Of a DNA stretch of 64,000 nt, positions 16,410-25,773 are shown one piece after another. Source of the DNA: Clostridia bacterium. GTDB lineage: Bacteria > Bacillota > Clostridia > Christensenellales > Aristaeellaceae. The notes below the pieces were generated by a model, which saw only the letters and a program-made list of their open reading frames with translations, was not told the origin of the DNA and did not search any database. Both the position numbers and the translations under genes were made by a program. The stretch is from NCBI GenBank assembly GCA_017431005.1, contig JAFRLY010000057.1:89481-153480 (forward strand), in the 5' to 3' direction. Each line of letters starts with the position of its first letter. The first letter of the stretch is position 1.

Positions 16410-18623
16410 TCAGCCCTGACGCTTCGGAATCCGGTTCAGCCGCTGATTGATTTCAATAATGCGTTCCTTCGGCATGTCGGGAGCGCCCATGCGGATCAGC
16501 TGCAGCAGGCTGAACTGCAGGGTGATTTTCCTCCGCGCTTCCTCGCTGATGCCTTCGCCGCTTTTCTGGGTTTTCCGCCCGGCTTCCTGTTCCTTCTGCT
16601 CCGCTTTCTTCGCGCGGGCGGCTGTCATTTCGGCCAGCACGGGATTGACAAAGGCCGCGGCTTCCGCGGACTGCGTGATATCCTTCAGCAGATCCTTCAC
16701 GGAGTAAAAGCCTTCCGGCGTATCGATGTCAAACCAGTTCAGCACCGTACCCTGCTGAAACCGGTAGGCAGGGTCGGGCTCGGCAGCATGGCTGAACTGC
16801 GCCTGCTCATGCAGCCCGCCCGCCGCAGCGGTGACGGTATAGGTTCCCTCCGGCTGCGGCACCGTGAAATGGAAGAAGTGATCCGGCGCCTGTCTGCGGT
16901 ATTCCGTGCCGTTCACCGTCAGGATAACCTCCGGCAGATTGCTGTATACCACAAATTCCGCGGTATCGCCGTCCCGGTTCACAAATTCCCTGCCGCACAG
17001 GTGCAGCATGGGTGTGTCCGTCAGCCAGGCCTGATAGGCGTAGTAGGCGTCCTTCCGGGTTTTGCGGTCGAAGGTCACCAGGCCCTTGTTGTTCCGTCCT
17101 TTGGTGCCGCCCTCCTCCCGGGCGTCGGCGGCAAAATCGAACATGTTCCACACATGGGTGGCCCACAGATACTTCCGTGAAAACAGCTGTTTGATCAGGC
17201 TCTCATGGTAGATCATCTGGTATTCGTTGCTGTAATCGCCCGGTTCCGGGTGGGAGGCATGCCACAGGCTGTTTTCGCAGCCGTATTCAGACACGCCGAC
17301 GGGCAGGTCCGGATGCAGCGCGTGGAAGCGGTCGAACCAGGGGCCGTTATCCTCCAGATGTCCGCCGTACCATCCGAAATAGTGGTTGTAGGAAAGCACG
17401 TCCGGCACGCTCAGCAGCGGATGATCCACCGGCAGCGGAGAGATGCACGCCATGGTGGTGAGCCGGGTATCATCCATCCGGTGGCACAGCGCGTTCAGCT
17501 CCCTGTGGAAGGGCACCAGCGTTTCCTGGTCGCCGCGGGCCATGGTGATTTCGTTGCTGAGTCCCCATACCGCAATGGAGGGATGATTGTAATTCTGCTC
17601 GATCAGCTCCCGCATCTGCTGCAGGGCGTTTTCCCGGGCATTGTCCATATGCTCGCTGATATACGGGATCTCCGTCCATACAACGATCCCCTTCTGATCG
17701 CAGAGATCGTAGGTATGCTGGTCGTGCTGGTAGTGGGCCAGGCGGACGGTGGTGGCTCCCATTTCGTACACATGGCGCATGCTCTCTTCCATGTCCGCTT
17801 CTGAAACGGCGTTCCCCTTGCCCAGCCAGTCCTGATGCATGGCAGCGCCGCGCAGGGGATAGCTTTCCCCGTTCAGGATAAAGCCCTCGTCGGGATCGAT
17901 CCGGAAGGAACGGATGCCGAAGGGGATTTCCAGCTTGTCCGCCGGGATATCGCCCAGCCGGAGGCAGGCCTTCAGGGTGTACAGATAAGGATCCTTGCGT
18001 CCCTGCCACAGCCTGGGGTTATCCATATGGAAGGTCACGCTGTCCCCTTCCAGCTTCTCCCCGTTCAGCTCAAACACCGCGCACCCGCCGGTAAAGCGGG
18101 CGGAAACCTGCACGTCCGCGGAACCGTCGGGAAGCACCCTGGGCGTCACCCGCACTCCGCAGCCGCCCAGGGTATCCATGTCAAAATGCGCTTTGTTCAG
18201 CACGATGAGGCGCGCCGCCCGGTAGATGCCGCCGTAAAAGGTGAAATCCGCGTTCTGGGGATAGACCGTATCGCAGGCAGCGTTGCTGACCGCCACCGTC
18301 AGCCGGTTGACGCCGGCGTGCAGCGCCTCTGTGATATTGAAGCGGAACCGGCTGTATCCGCCGTGGTGCGCGCCGATGAACCGCCCGTTCAGCGACACCT
18401 TCGCGGAGGCTGATACGCCGTCAAACTCCAGGTAGACTTCCTCGTCGCTTTTTGTGTCCGGTGCGGGAAAGTCTTTTTCATAGATACATTCGCCCCGCCA
18501 GTAGTCTCCGCCGCCGTCCTGTCCGTCAGCGGCGTTCCAGGTATGGGGCAGCGTGACGGGCATGCGCTCTTCCCCGGGTTTGCAGAAGGTCCAGTTTTCA
18601 TTGAATGGGATCAGGGTACGCAT
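16410..18623 (-). CDS. beta-galactosidase-like GH2 with C-terminal helical tail
   Basis: 737-residue GH2 enzyme: sugar-binding domain (LPHTWNA...YEKDF), immunoglobulin-like domain, then TIM barrel. The acid/base is Glu358 in GLSNEI and the nucleophile Glu446 in GVSEYG. The last roughly 90 residues are a charged, probably helical extension (AARAKKAEQKEQEAGRK... ending NRIPKRQG) that is not part of the catalytic fold. The ATG at 18623 is preferred, with AAGGAG about 10 nt upstream; the GTG at 18632 is too close to it. Likely trims galactosyl side chains after import. Beta-glucuronidase activity is a less likely alternative. Confidence 0.85.
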   Translation of the reverse strand: MRTLIPFNENWTFCKPGEERMPVTLPHTWNAADGQDGGGDYWRGECIYEKDFPAPDTKSDEEVYLEFDGVSASAKVSLNGRFIGAHHGGYSRFRFNITEALHAGVNRLTVAVSNAACDTVYPQNADFTFYGGIYRAARLIVLNKAHFDMDTLGGCGVRVTPRVLPDGSADVQVSARFTGGCAVFELNGEKLEGDSVTFHMDNPRLWQGRKDPYLYTLKACLRLGDIPADKLEIPFGIRSFRIDPDEGFILNGESYPLRGAAMHQDWLGKGNAVSEADMEESMRHVYEMGATTVRLAHYQHDQHTYDLCDQKGIVVWTEIPYISEHMDNARENALQQMRELIEQNYNHPSIAVWGLSNEITMARGDQETLVPFHRELNALCHRMDDTRLTTMACISPLPVDHPLLSVPDVLSYNHYFGWYGGHLEDNGPWFDRFHALHPDLPVGVSEYGCENSLWHASHPEPGDYSNEYQMIYHESLIKQLFSRKYLWATHVWNMFDFAADAREEGGTKGRNNKGLVTFDRKTRKDAYYAYQAWLTDTPMLHLCGREFVNRDGDTAEFVVYSNLPEVILTVNGTEYRRQAPDHFFHFTVPQPEGTYTVTAAAGGLHEQAQFSHAAEPDPAYRFQQGTVLNWFDIDTPEGFYSVKDLLKDITQSAEAAAFVNPVLAEMTAARAKKAEQKEQEAGRKTQKSGEGISEEARRKITLQFSLLQLIRMGAPDMPKERIIEINQRLNRIPKRQG

Positions 18624-18641
18624 GTCCGCCACGCTCCTTGT

Positions 18642-21158
18642 TTATTTCTGCACCGGCAGGGTGATTTCAGCGACGCCGAGGCCCTCCGCAGAAACGGTCA
18701 GCTTCGCCTCGCCCGCTTCGCATCCGGCCCGCAGCACAGCCAGGGCGGACCCGTGCCAGGCGGTGAACTGTCCCTTCGTGTAGTTCTCGTCGGTCATCGG
18801 GTTGCCGGAGCCGAAGCCCAGCAGCTCCGCGGAGCCGCTCACCGCGGCGCACAGCTTCACCGCCGCGTCAGGCACCGTGTTCCCCTCCGCGTCAACGATC
18901 TCCGCCCGGACATACGCCAGCGCGGCGCCGTCCGCGGGCAGCGCGCTTCTTTCAGGCATCAGGCGGATGGCGGCAGGCGCTCCCGTCGTTTTCAGGCAGC
19001 CGCGGGATACTTCCTTCCCGCCGCAGTAGCCGACCGCCTCCACGGTGCCGGGGGTATAGACGGTGCGGAACCGGAAGGTCAGCGGGATATCGGAGATGAC
19101 CGTCTCCCCGGCCTTCTGCCGGCCGGCGCTGACGCCGTTCACGAACAGCTCCACCTCTTCCGCCTTGCTGAAGACGGCGACGTCCACGGGCTTCCCTTCC
19201 TTACCCGGCCAGTTCCAGCAGGCCTCCACGCCGGGGAAGCCCCACATGGTCAGGATCTCGGGACGGTCCGCGGCGTCCGGATCGTAGGAGAAAACAGCCG
19301 TCTTTCCGTTGTGCCAGACGATGCTGCGGTAAGCGCCCTGGGGCCGGAGGCCGCCGGTAACGTCGAAGTCCGCATCGTTGGCGGTGCGCCAGGGATAGGG
19401 AGAGCCGAAGGACCAGGGCATGATATCCTCGGGCTTGCGGGGATCGTCCGGCTCAAGAATCACGGACTTGCCGATACCGGCCTCGCCGATGTAGTCAAAG
19501 GCAGTCCAGGTGAAATCACCGATGATCCAGGGAGTTTTCTCGATCTTCGGCCAGTGAACGCCGATCTCCTTCGGATAGTTCTCGGAGCCCATGATCACCC
19601 GTTCCGGGAACATTTCGTGATCCTGGTCGTACTTGCCCTCCAGGTAGTTGTAGCCCACGATGTCCAGGCCGTTGACAAAGGCTTCGGTGTACTCCTCCCA
19701 GAGCAGATCCTTCTTCCCGCCGAGGTCCGCGTTCTGCAGTCCGCCAGCCTGCTGCTGCTCCGCCCACTTGCGCATCTGCGCCTCCAGCAGCTGGCTGTCC
19801 AGTCCGTTCCAGAAGGAGCAGACAGCATTGGATACCGGACGGGAGGGATCCAGCGCGCGGATGGTTTCCGCCAGGCGGGTCGCCCACTCGTATCCGGAAC
19901 CGAGGCCGGCGCGCTCAGTGATTTCGTTGCCCGTGGACCAGATGATGACGGAAGGATGGCAGCGGTCCCGGCGGATGAAGCTCGTCAGATCCTTCTTCCA
20001 GTCCGTTTCAAAATACTGGTTGTAGTCGCCGGGCTGCTTGCCCATGCCCCAGGCGTCGAAGGCCTCGTCAAAGACGTACATGCCCAGCCGGTCGCAGGCT
20101 TCGATCAGCGCGGCGGAGGGCGGGTTGTGGGTGGTGCGGACGGCGTTGAAGCCGGCCTCCTTCAGCAGACGCACCTTCCGGGCCTCCGCGTCGAAGGTGG
20201 TCACGATGCCGATCACGCCGTTGTCGTGATGCAGGCAGCCGCCCCGCAGCTTGACCTCCTGCCCGTTGATCCGCAGGCCGCGGCGCACGTCCGCCTCGAT
20301 CGTCCGGATGCCGAAGAGCACGCATTCCGCGTCCTCCGTGCAGGCTTCCGCGGGAATGATATGGGTTTTGTAGGTGCCGGCGTCCCGCACCCGGGCCTGC
20401 AGCCGGTACAGCGCCGGCGTTTCGGTGCTCCAGAGGCGCGGCGCGTCCACCGTCAGGGTCATGTAGGCCGTGGCGGAGGACATGGGCGGGATCTGAGCAG
20501 CGGTTTTTGAGGATTTCACCGTCTCCCCGGTATCGTCGCGGATCAGGTCAAAGCAGACCTCCGCGATCCGGTTTTCGGCGTATTCGTTCCCGATCTCCGC
20601 GGATACCTTCAGGTAGGCGGTTTCCGGGGTGCCGTCCGCGGCGTATTCGATTTTGTCCGTCCAGCCGGACAGGCCGCCGAAGGCGACATGCAGCTTCGGC
20701 ATATGCGCCAGCGTAACGCCCCGGAAAAGACCGGCGCCGGAATACCAGCGGGAATTGGGCTGCATGCTGGGGTTCAGGGTGATGACGATCCGGTTCTTCT
20801 GCCCGCAGTAAACAAAGCGGGTGATGTCCGCCTCAAACGGCGCGTAGCCGTAATGCTGCAGGCAGACCTTGTCGCCGTTGACCTCGATCGTGGCGTTCAT
20901 CATGGCGCCGTCCAGGCGCAGAACGATCCGTTCTCCCTCCCAGTCCGCGGGAATATCGACATCCTTCAGATAGTGGGCCACGCCGGCGTTGAAATAGCCG
21001 CTGGCGGGGCCGGAGGGGGCTTCCGGATACACGTCGGATTCGATCATGTAATCATGGGGCAGCTGGACGGGGCGGCCGAATTCCCCCCGCAGGACGCTGC
21101 CGATATTGACGAGCCCGTGTTCAAAGTACCAGTCCCGGTTCAGAGAAATACTGCGCAT
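18642..21158 (-). CDS. beta-galactosidase-like GH2, long form
   Basis: 838-residue GH2 enzyme with three N-terminal beta-domains, a TIM barrel and extra C-terminal domains of the DUF4982/Big type (ending VSAEGLGVAEITLP). The acid/base is Glu412 in STGNEI; the nucleophile is probably the Glu in MGSENYPKEI. RTTHNPPS is the usual GH2 barrel motif. No signal peptide is present. The ATG at 21158 follows AAAGGATG; an in-frame ATG at 21167 overlaps that site. It lies 18 bp before the next GH2 gene and 36 bp after GH78. A beta-galactoside substrate is inferred. Confidence 0.85.
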   Translation of the reverse strand: MRSISLNRDWYFEHGLVNIGSVLRGEFGRPVQLPHDYMIESDVYPEAPSGPASGYFNAGVAHYLKDVDIPADWEGERIVLRLDGAMMNATIEVNGDKVCLQHYGYAPFEADITRFVYCGQKNRIVITLNPSMQPNSRWYSGAGLFRGVTLAHMPKLHVAFGGLSGWTDKIEYAADGTPETAYLKVSAEIGNEYAENRIAEVCFDLIRDDTGETVKSSKTAAQIPPMSSATAYMTLTVDAPRLWSTETPALYRLQARVRDAGTYKTHIIPAEACTEDAECVLFGIRTIEADVRRGLRINGQEVKLRGGCLHHDNGVIGIVTTFDAEARKVRLLKEAGFNAVRTTHNPPSAALIEACDRLGMYVFDEAFDAWGMGKQPGDYNQYFETDWKKDLTSFIRRDRCHPSVIIWSTGNEITERAGLGSGYEWATRLAETIRALDPSRPVSNAVCSFWNGLDSQLLEAQMRKWAEQQQAGGLQNADLGGKKDLLWEEYTEAFVNGLDIVGYNYLEGKYDQDHEMFPERVIMGSENYPKEIGVHWPKIEKTPWIIGDFTWTAFDYIGEAGIGKSVILEPDDPRKPEDIMPWSFGSPYPWRTANDADFDVTGGLRPQGAYRSIVWHNGKTAVFSYDPDAADRPEILTMWGFPGVEACWNWPGKEGKPVDVAVFSKAEEVELFVNGVSAGRQKAGETVISDIPLTFRFRTVYTPGTVEAVGYCGGKEVSRGCLKTTGAPAAIRLMPERSALPADGAALAYVRAEIVDAEGNTVPDAAVKLCAAVSGSAELLGFGSGNPMTDENYTKGQFTAWHGSALAVLRAGCEAGEAKLTVSAEGLGVAEITLPVQK

Positions 21159-21194
21159 GTTTGTCATCCTTTCGTTGCAGAATCGAACTGAATT

Positions 21195-23360
21195 TCAGAC
21201 GTTTTCCCAGAAAATATACCTGCCGGGATCCACCCGCCGCTCGGTCCCGTTCAGGCGGACAAGGGTTTTCACCGGGGTTTCCAGCTCACAGCGGATCTTA
21301 TCCCCCTCGTATTCCCAGAGGGCGGAAACGGTTCCCTGCCGGGTGTCGAGCCTGGCGCGGAGCCAGCCGATCCGGGCGTCGGGATGCGGCGCGTAAATCA
21401 GCTCGGCAAAGCCCGGCTGATCCTCCGCGTGCGTCAGGCCGGCGGCCTGCTCGAAGATCCAGTCCGCCACGGCGCCGTAGGCATAATGGTTGTAGGAGTT
21501 CATGTCCGCGGACCAGAACGTGCCGTCCTCATGGATGCCGTCCCAGTGCTCCCAGACCGTGGTGGCACCCTTGGAAACCGGATAGAGCCAGCCGGGATAC
21601 TCCCGGCGCAGCACGAGATCCCAGGCCACGTCCGCGTGGCCCCAGGCGCTGAGCACGTGCAGGATATACGGCGTGCCCACAAAGCCGGTGCGCAGCTGCG
21701 TGCCGTCGGCCCGGACCATCGCCGCCAGGGCGTCCGCGGTCTTCTGCGGATCCTCCGCCAGGCCGAAATGAACCGCCAGCACATGCTCCGTCTGGGTTTC
21801 GTACGTCGGGAAGGTCCTCCGGAAGGCCGCAACGATTCTTTCCTTCAGGGCCTCATAGACGGAAACGTCCTGCCCCAGCAGGCGCCCGGCCTTCACCACC
21901 AGCTCCGCCGCGTGGGCGTAATAGGCGCTGGCGATGAAGTCCTCCCGGGTGGAGCCCTTGTAGCTGCCGGAAGGCGCGTCCAGGCCCAGCCAGTCGCCGA
22001 AGTGGAAATGGTCGATCCACAGGTCCGGCTGCTTCGTGACAGAGGTGATGAAGTCCACCCATGCCTTCATGCAGGCGAACTGGTCCGCCAGCACCTCCGG
22101 ATTGCCGTAGGTTTGGTAAATCTGCCAGGGGCAGATCACCGCCGCGTCGCCCCAGGCGGCGCTGCCGTCCGCCTCCGGCATCACGTCCGGAATCACCTGG
22201 CCGATTTCGCCGGAGGGCCGCTGATCCGCCGCCATATCGCGCAGCCACTTCCGGAAGAAGCGCTCCGTGTCAAACAGATAGGCGGCGGTTTTGATGAACA
22301 CTTCCGCGTCCCCGGTCCAGCCCAGCCGCTCGTCCCGCTGGGGGCAGTCGGTGGGCACGTCCAGGAAGTTGCCCCGCTGGCCCCATACGATGTTGGAGAA
22401 CAGCCTGTTCAGCATCGCGTTCCCGGACTTCAGCCAGCCGGTGCGGCGCATGCCGGAATGCACGACGACGGCGGTGAAGCTTTCCGGCTTCGGCTCCCCG
22501 GGCCAGGAAAGCAGACGGATATACCGGAAGCCGAAGAAGGTCAGCCGGGGATGCCAGGTCTGCCGCCCGTCGCGGCAGATATACGTCACCTGCGCCTTCG
22601 CGCTGCGGTAGTTCTCGTTGTACCAGTTGCCGTCCCTGTCCTGGACCTCGGCATGGTCGAAGAACACCTTCTCCCCCGCCTTCGCGTCCAGGGTGAATTC
22701 CACATAGCCGGTGACCTCCTGGCCGAAATCCACCACCGTGTCCCCGCCGGGTGTCCGGAAAATCCGGCAGGCGGCCACGCGCTCCGTTTCCAGGATTTCC
22801 TCCCCCTCCTGGGGGATCAGAATGTCCTTGGACCATGCCAGCGGCCTGACCGGCTGCCAGCCGTCCGGCTTGGTCCGGGCGTCGTAGATTTCCCCGTCGT
22901 AGATTTCGCTGAACCGTACGGGGCTTTCCGCCCACTGCCAGGCTTCATCCGTCGTGATCGTTTCCTCCGACCCGTCGGCGTAGCAGAGGCGCAGGGAGGC
23001 GATCAGCCCGCAGGGCTGCTGATACCGCCGCTTCTTGTCCTCGCTGTCCAGCCAGCCCGGCATGGGAGACCGGAACCAGCCCCGGCCCACGGTGACGCGG
23101 AGCTCGTTCTCCCCCTGCAGCAGGCCCGTCACGTCGTAGGTCTGCACCTGCAGGCGGTGCTCATAGCTGGTCCAGCCAGGAGCCAGCACGTAATCGCTCA
23201 CCCGCCGGCCGTTGAGCTGCGCTTCATAAATGCCCAGAGCTGTGATCTCCAGTTCAGCCTTCGCAGGCTGCTTTTCCGCCGCGAACTGCCTGCGGAATAC
23301 CGGGCAGACATCGCCCGGATCCTGCGAAACGGTGATCCAGGAGCTGTTTTTGATCCTCAT
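21195..23360 (-). CDS. alpha-L-rhamnosidase, GH78
   Basis: 721-residue enzyme. The N-terminal rhamnosidase domain (LNGRRVSDYVLAPGWTSYEHR, close to the family text) is followed by the (alpha/alpha)6 barrel. The hallmark DVPTDCPQRDERLGWTGD has acidic residues Asp338, Glu344 and Asp351, and the central PSGEIGQVIPDV and WGDAAVICPW also match. It hydrolyses terminal alpha-L-rhamnose from pectic oligosaccharides or glycosides, in the cytoplasm. It starts 12 bp after the GH3 gene within the operon. Confidence 0.92.
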   Translation of the reverse strand: MRIKNSSWITVSQDPGDVCPVFRRQFAAEKQPAKAELEITALGIYEAQLNGRRVSDYVLAPGWTSYEHRLQVQTYDVTGLLQGENELRVTVGRGWFRSPMPGWLDSEDKKRRYQQPCGLIASLRLCYADGSEETITTDEAWQWAESPVRFSEIYDGEIYDARTKPDGWQPVRPLAWSKDILIPQEGEEILETERVAACRIFRTPGGDTVVDFGQEVTGYVEFTLDAKAGEKVFFDHAEVQDRDGNWYNENYRSAKAQVTYICRDGRQTWHPRLTFFGFRYIRLLSWPGEPKPESFTAVVVHSGMRRTGWLKSGNAMLNRLFSNIVWGQRGNFLDVPTDCPQRDERLGWTGDAEVFIKTAAYLFDTERFFRKWLRDMAADQRPSGEIGQVIPDVMPEADGSAAWGDAAVICPWQIYQTYGNPEVLADQFACMKAWVDFITSVTKQPDLWIDHFHFGDWLGLDAPSGSYKGSTREDFIASAYYAHAAELVVKAGRLLGQDVSVYEALKERIVAAFRRTFPTYETQTEHVLAVHFGLAEDPQKTADALAAMVRADGTQLRTGFVGTPYILHVLSAWGHADVAWDLVLRREYPGWLYPVSKGATTVWEHWDGIHEDGTFWSADMNSYNHYAYGAVADWIFEQAAGLTHAEDQPGFAELIYAPHPDARIGWLRARLDTRQGTVSALWEYEGDKIRCELETPVKTLVRLNGTERRVDPGRYIFWENV

Positions 23361-23372
23361 GGGATCCCCTCC

Positions 23373-25772
23373 TTATCGGATATCTCCCAGGGTATAGAAC
23401 GCACGGGTTTTTCCCTCTGTATATGCATTCTCCGTCACCGTGAAGGAATCCTTTAATCGGATGTCCTCGGAGGAGGATCCGATCTGCACCTCGAACGCGC
23501 CCTTTTCTATCTTCCAGCGCATATCCTCGTCCAGGAAAGCCGTCTGGCTGGGCTGCAGCAGGAAGCTGACCGTCTTTTCCTCACCGGGCCGCAGGGAAAC
23601 CCGGGCGAAGCCCTGCAGTTCCTTTCCCGGGCGGGTCATGGAGGCGTGAACGTCCTTAACGTACATCTGTACGATTTCAGTGCCTTCGCGTTCCCCGGTG
23701 TTTTTCACCTTCAGGGAGATGCGCACCGGCTCAAAGGGCGTGGTTTCCCGCCTGTCCAGCTCCAGGCCGCTGTAGGCGAAGGAGGTGTAGCTCAGCCCGT
23801 GCCCGAAGCAGTAGCGGGGCGCGTGGGGGCAGTCCACATAATCGTTGAAGCCGATGCTTGGGCCCTGGGTCCACATGGAGCCGTTGGGATGGTTGTAATA
23901 CACGGGAATCTGGCCCGCGCGCCGGGCGGTGGTCAGGGGCATTTTTCCGGAGGGATTCAGCCTGCCGAGCAGGGCGTCCGTCACAGCTTCCGCGGTATAA
24001 ACGGCGGGGTTCCAGCATTCCAGGATCGCGTTCAGGTTTTCGTCCGCCGCGTCGCTGGAAATGGGACGGCCGTCGAAATGGATGCCGATCATGGGCTTGC
24101 CCAGCTTTTTCGCCGCCCGGATGAAGGCGTCCTGGCAGGCGGGCAGGTTGATGTCCGTGCCGTCCACGCCCTCGCCCATGGTGGCGATGGAGCCGGAGCC
24201 GTTCTTGCCGCCCAGGGTCAGCAGGATCACGTCCGCTTCCCCGGCGATCTTCAGCGCTTCCGTGAACAGGCTTTCGTCAGCGCCCGCCTTGTGATAGCCC
24301 CTGGCCCACAGGATACGGGCTCCCGGCATTTCCGCTCTCAGCGCGTCCAGCAGACTGCGGCAATTCGGCTTCAGCTTCTGCAGCACGTCATTGAAACGGT
24401 CCGTCTCGTCTTCCTCCACCTGGGTGCCGGGCACATAGGATACCTGGCTGACTTCGCCGTTGCCCTTCACGCCGGCCATGGAGTTTTTGGCCGCCCGCTG
24501 GGCTTCCACCATGGACAGATGGGTATATCCGCCGAAATAATACCGGGCGTTGGCGGCCGCCGGGCCGATGACGGCGATGGTCTTTTCCCGTCCCGTCAGG
24601 GGCAGTATACCGTCGTTCTTCAGCAGCACCAGGGCCTCCCGGGCGCTCTGCGCGGCGGCATTCTCATCCCCGGGGCGGTGCACCGTGTTCTCCAGCTCCT
24701 CCCCGGTCAGGGCGAAGGGATGCTCGAACAGGCCCATCCGGAACTTGGCTTCCAGCACCCGCAGCACCACCCGGTCCAGCAGGGCGGGATCCGCCTCGCC
24801 GTCCGCGAACTTCTGCTTCAGCTCATCCGCGTAGGCCTTGGGCATGGGCAGCTCGACGTCCAGGCCTGCGTTCAGGCAGCGGAGGCCCGCTTCGCCCATG
24901 GTTTCGCCGATTCCCTGATATTCATGGGCGTTGCTGGCTCCGCCGTAGTCGGACACGGTGACGCCCTCAAAGCCCATTTCGTTCCGCAGGATGTCCGTCA
25001 GATAATGCCTCGAGGCATGGATGGGCAGGCCGTTCACGGACCCGTAGCAGGGCATGACGCCGCGAAGGTTCGCTTCAGTGATCGCAGCCTGGAAGGGCTT
25101 GCCGTAGATTTCCATCAGCAGCCGTTCCCCCGCGTCCACATGCGCCCCGTGAATGGCCCCGGCGGAGTTGTGGAAGCCGAAGAAGTGCTTGGCGGAGGCA
25201 TCCGGTGTGCGCCCGGCGGTAACCGTCTCCTGAATGCCGTGGGTATAGGCCGCGCCCATGGCGGCGGCCAGGGTGGGATCCTCTCCGTAGGGCTCGCACT
25301 GGCGTCCCATGCGGGAATCCCGGGAAATGTCCAGCACCGGCGCCAGAATCTGGGTGATGCCGAAGGCCGCCTCCTGGCGGCTCACGATCTCCCCGATCCT
25401 TCTTTCCAGTTCCGGGTCAAAGGCGGAACCCCGGCTGACGCCGGAGGGGAACGTGGTGGTATCCTGCATCAGCGGTCCGCACAGGCCCTCCATGTGAAAC
25501 ACGGCGGGAATATGATGCGGGCTGTTCTCCATCACGATGGTCTGCAGCTCCCGCTGCCAGTCCGCGATTTCCTCCATGCTGCCGCAGGCGCGGAACTCCA
25601 GGGTGCTGATCTGCCCGATGCCGTTCTTAAAGAAGGGGGCCATCCGGTCCTCATACCCCTTGATGGCAAACACGCCCGTAAGCTGGGCCATTTTTTCGTC
25701 CAGGGTCATTTCTTTCAGCAGCAGTTCCGCCCTCTCCTGGGGCTGCTTCTCGGCGTTCATATAATCTTTCAT
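23373..25772 (-). CDS. beta-glucosidase/beta-xylosidase, GH3
   Basis: 799-residue three-domain GH3 enzyme. The first barrel carries ASAKHFFGFHNS and the nucleophile Asp275 in GVTVSDYGG. The second alpha/beta sandwich follows, and the C-terminal fibronectin-III-like domain contains CFGHGLSYTSFAYS. The start codon follows the upstream stop by one base, with GGTGGAGGG as ribosome site shared with that gene's end. No signal peptide. Xylosidase, glucosidase or arabinosidase specificity cannot be decided from sequence. It lacks the helical tail seen in the second GH3 enzyme at 39273. Confidence 0.9.
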   Translation of the reverse strand: MKDYMNAEKQPQERAELLLKEMTLDEKMAQLTGVFAIKGYEDRMAPFFKNGIGQISTLEFRACGSMEEIADWQRELQTIVMENSPHHIPAVFHMEGLCGPLMQDTTTFPSGVSRGSAFDPELERRIGEIVSRQEAAFGITQILAPVLDISRDSRMGRQCEPYGEDPTLAAAMGAAYTHGIQETVTAGRTPDASAKHFFGFHNSAGAIHGAHVDAGERLLMEIYGKPFQAAITEANLRGVMPCYGSVNGLPIHASRHYLTDILRNEMGFEGVTVSDYGGASNAHEYQGIGETMGEAGLRCLNAGLDVELPMPKAYADELKQKFADGEADPALLDRVVLRVLEAKFRMGLFEHPFALTGEELENTVHRPGDENAAAQSAREALVLLKNDGILPLTGREKTIAVIGPAAANARYYFGGYTHLSMVEAQRAAKNSMAGVKGNGEVSQVSYVPGTQVEEDETDRFNDVLQKLKPNCRSLLDALRAEMPGARILWARGYHKAGADESLFTEALKIAGEADVILLTLGGKNGSGSIATMGEGVDGTDINLPACQDAFIRAAKKLGKPMIGIHFDGRPISSDAADENLNAILECWNPAVYTAEAVTDALLGRLNPSGKMPLTTARRAGQIPVYYNHPNGSMWTQGPSIGFNDYVDCPHAPRYCFGHGLSYTSFAYSGLELDRRETTPFEPVRISLKVKNTGEREGTEIVQMYVKDVHASMTRPGKELQGFARVSLRPGEEKTVSFLLQPSQTAFLDEDMRWKIEKGAFEVQIGSSSEDIRLKDSFTVTENAYTEGKTRAFYTLGDIR

Positions 25773-25773
25773 G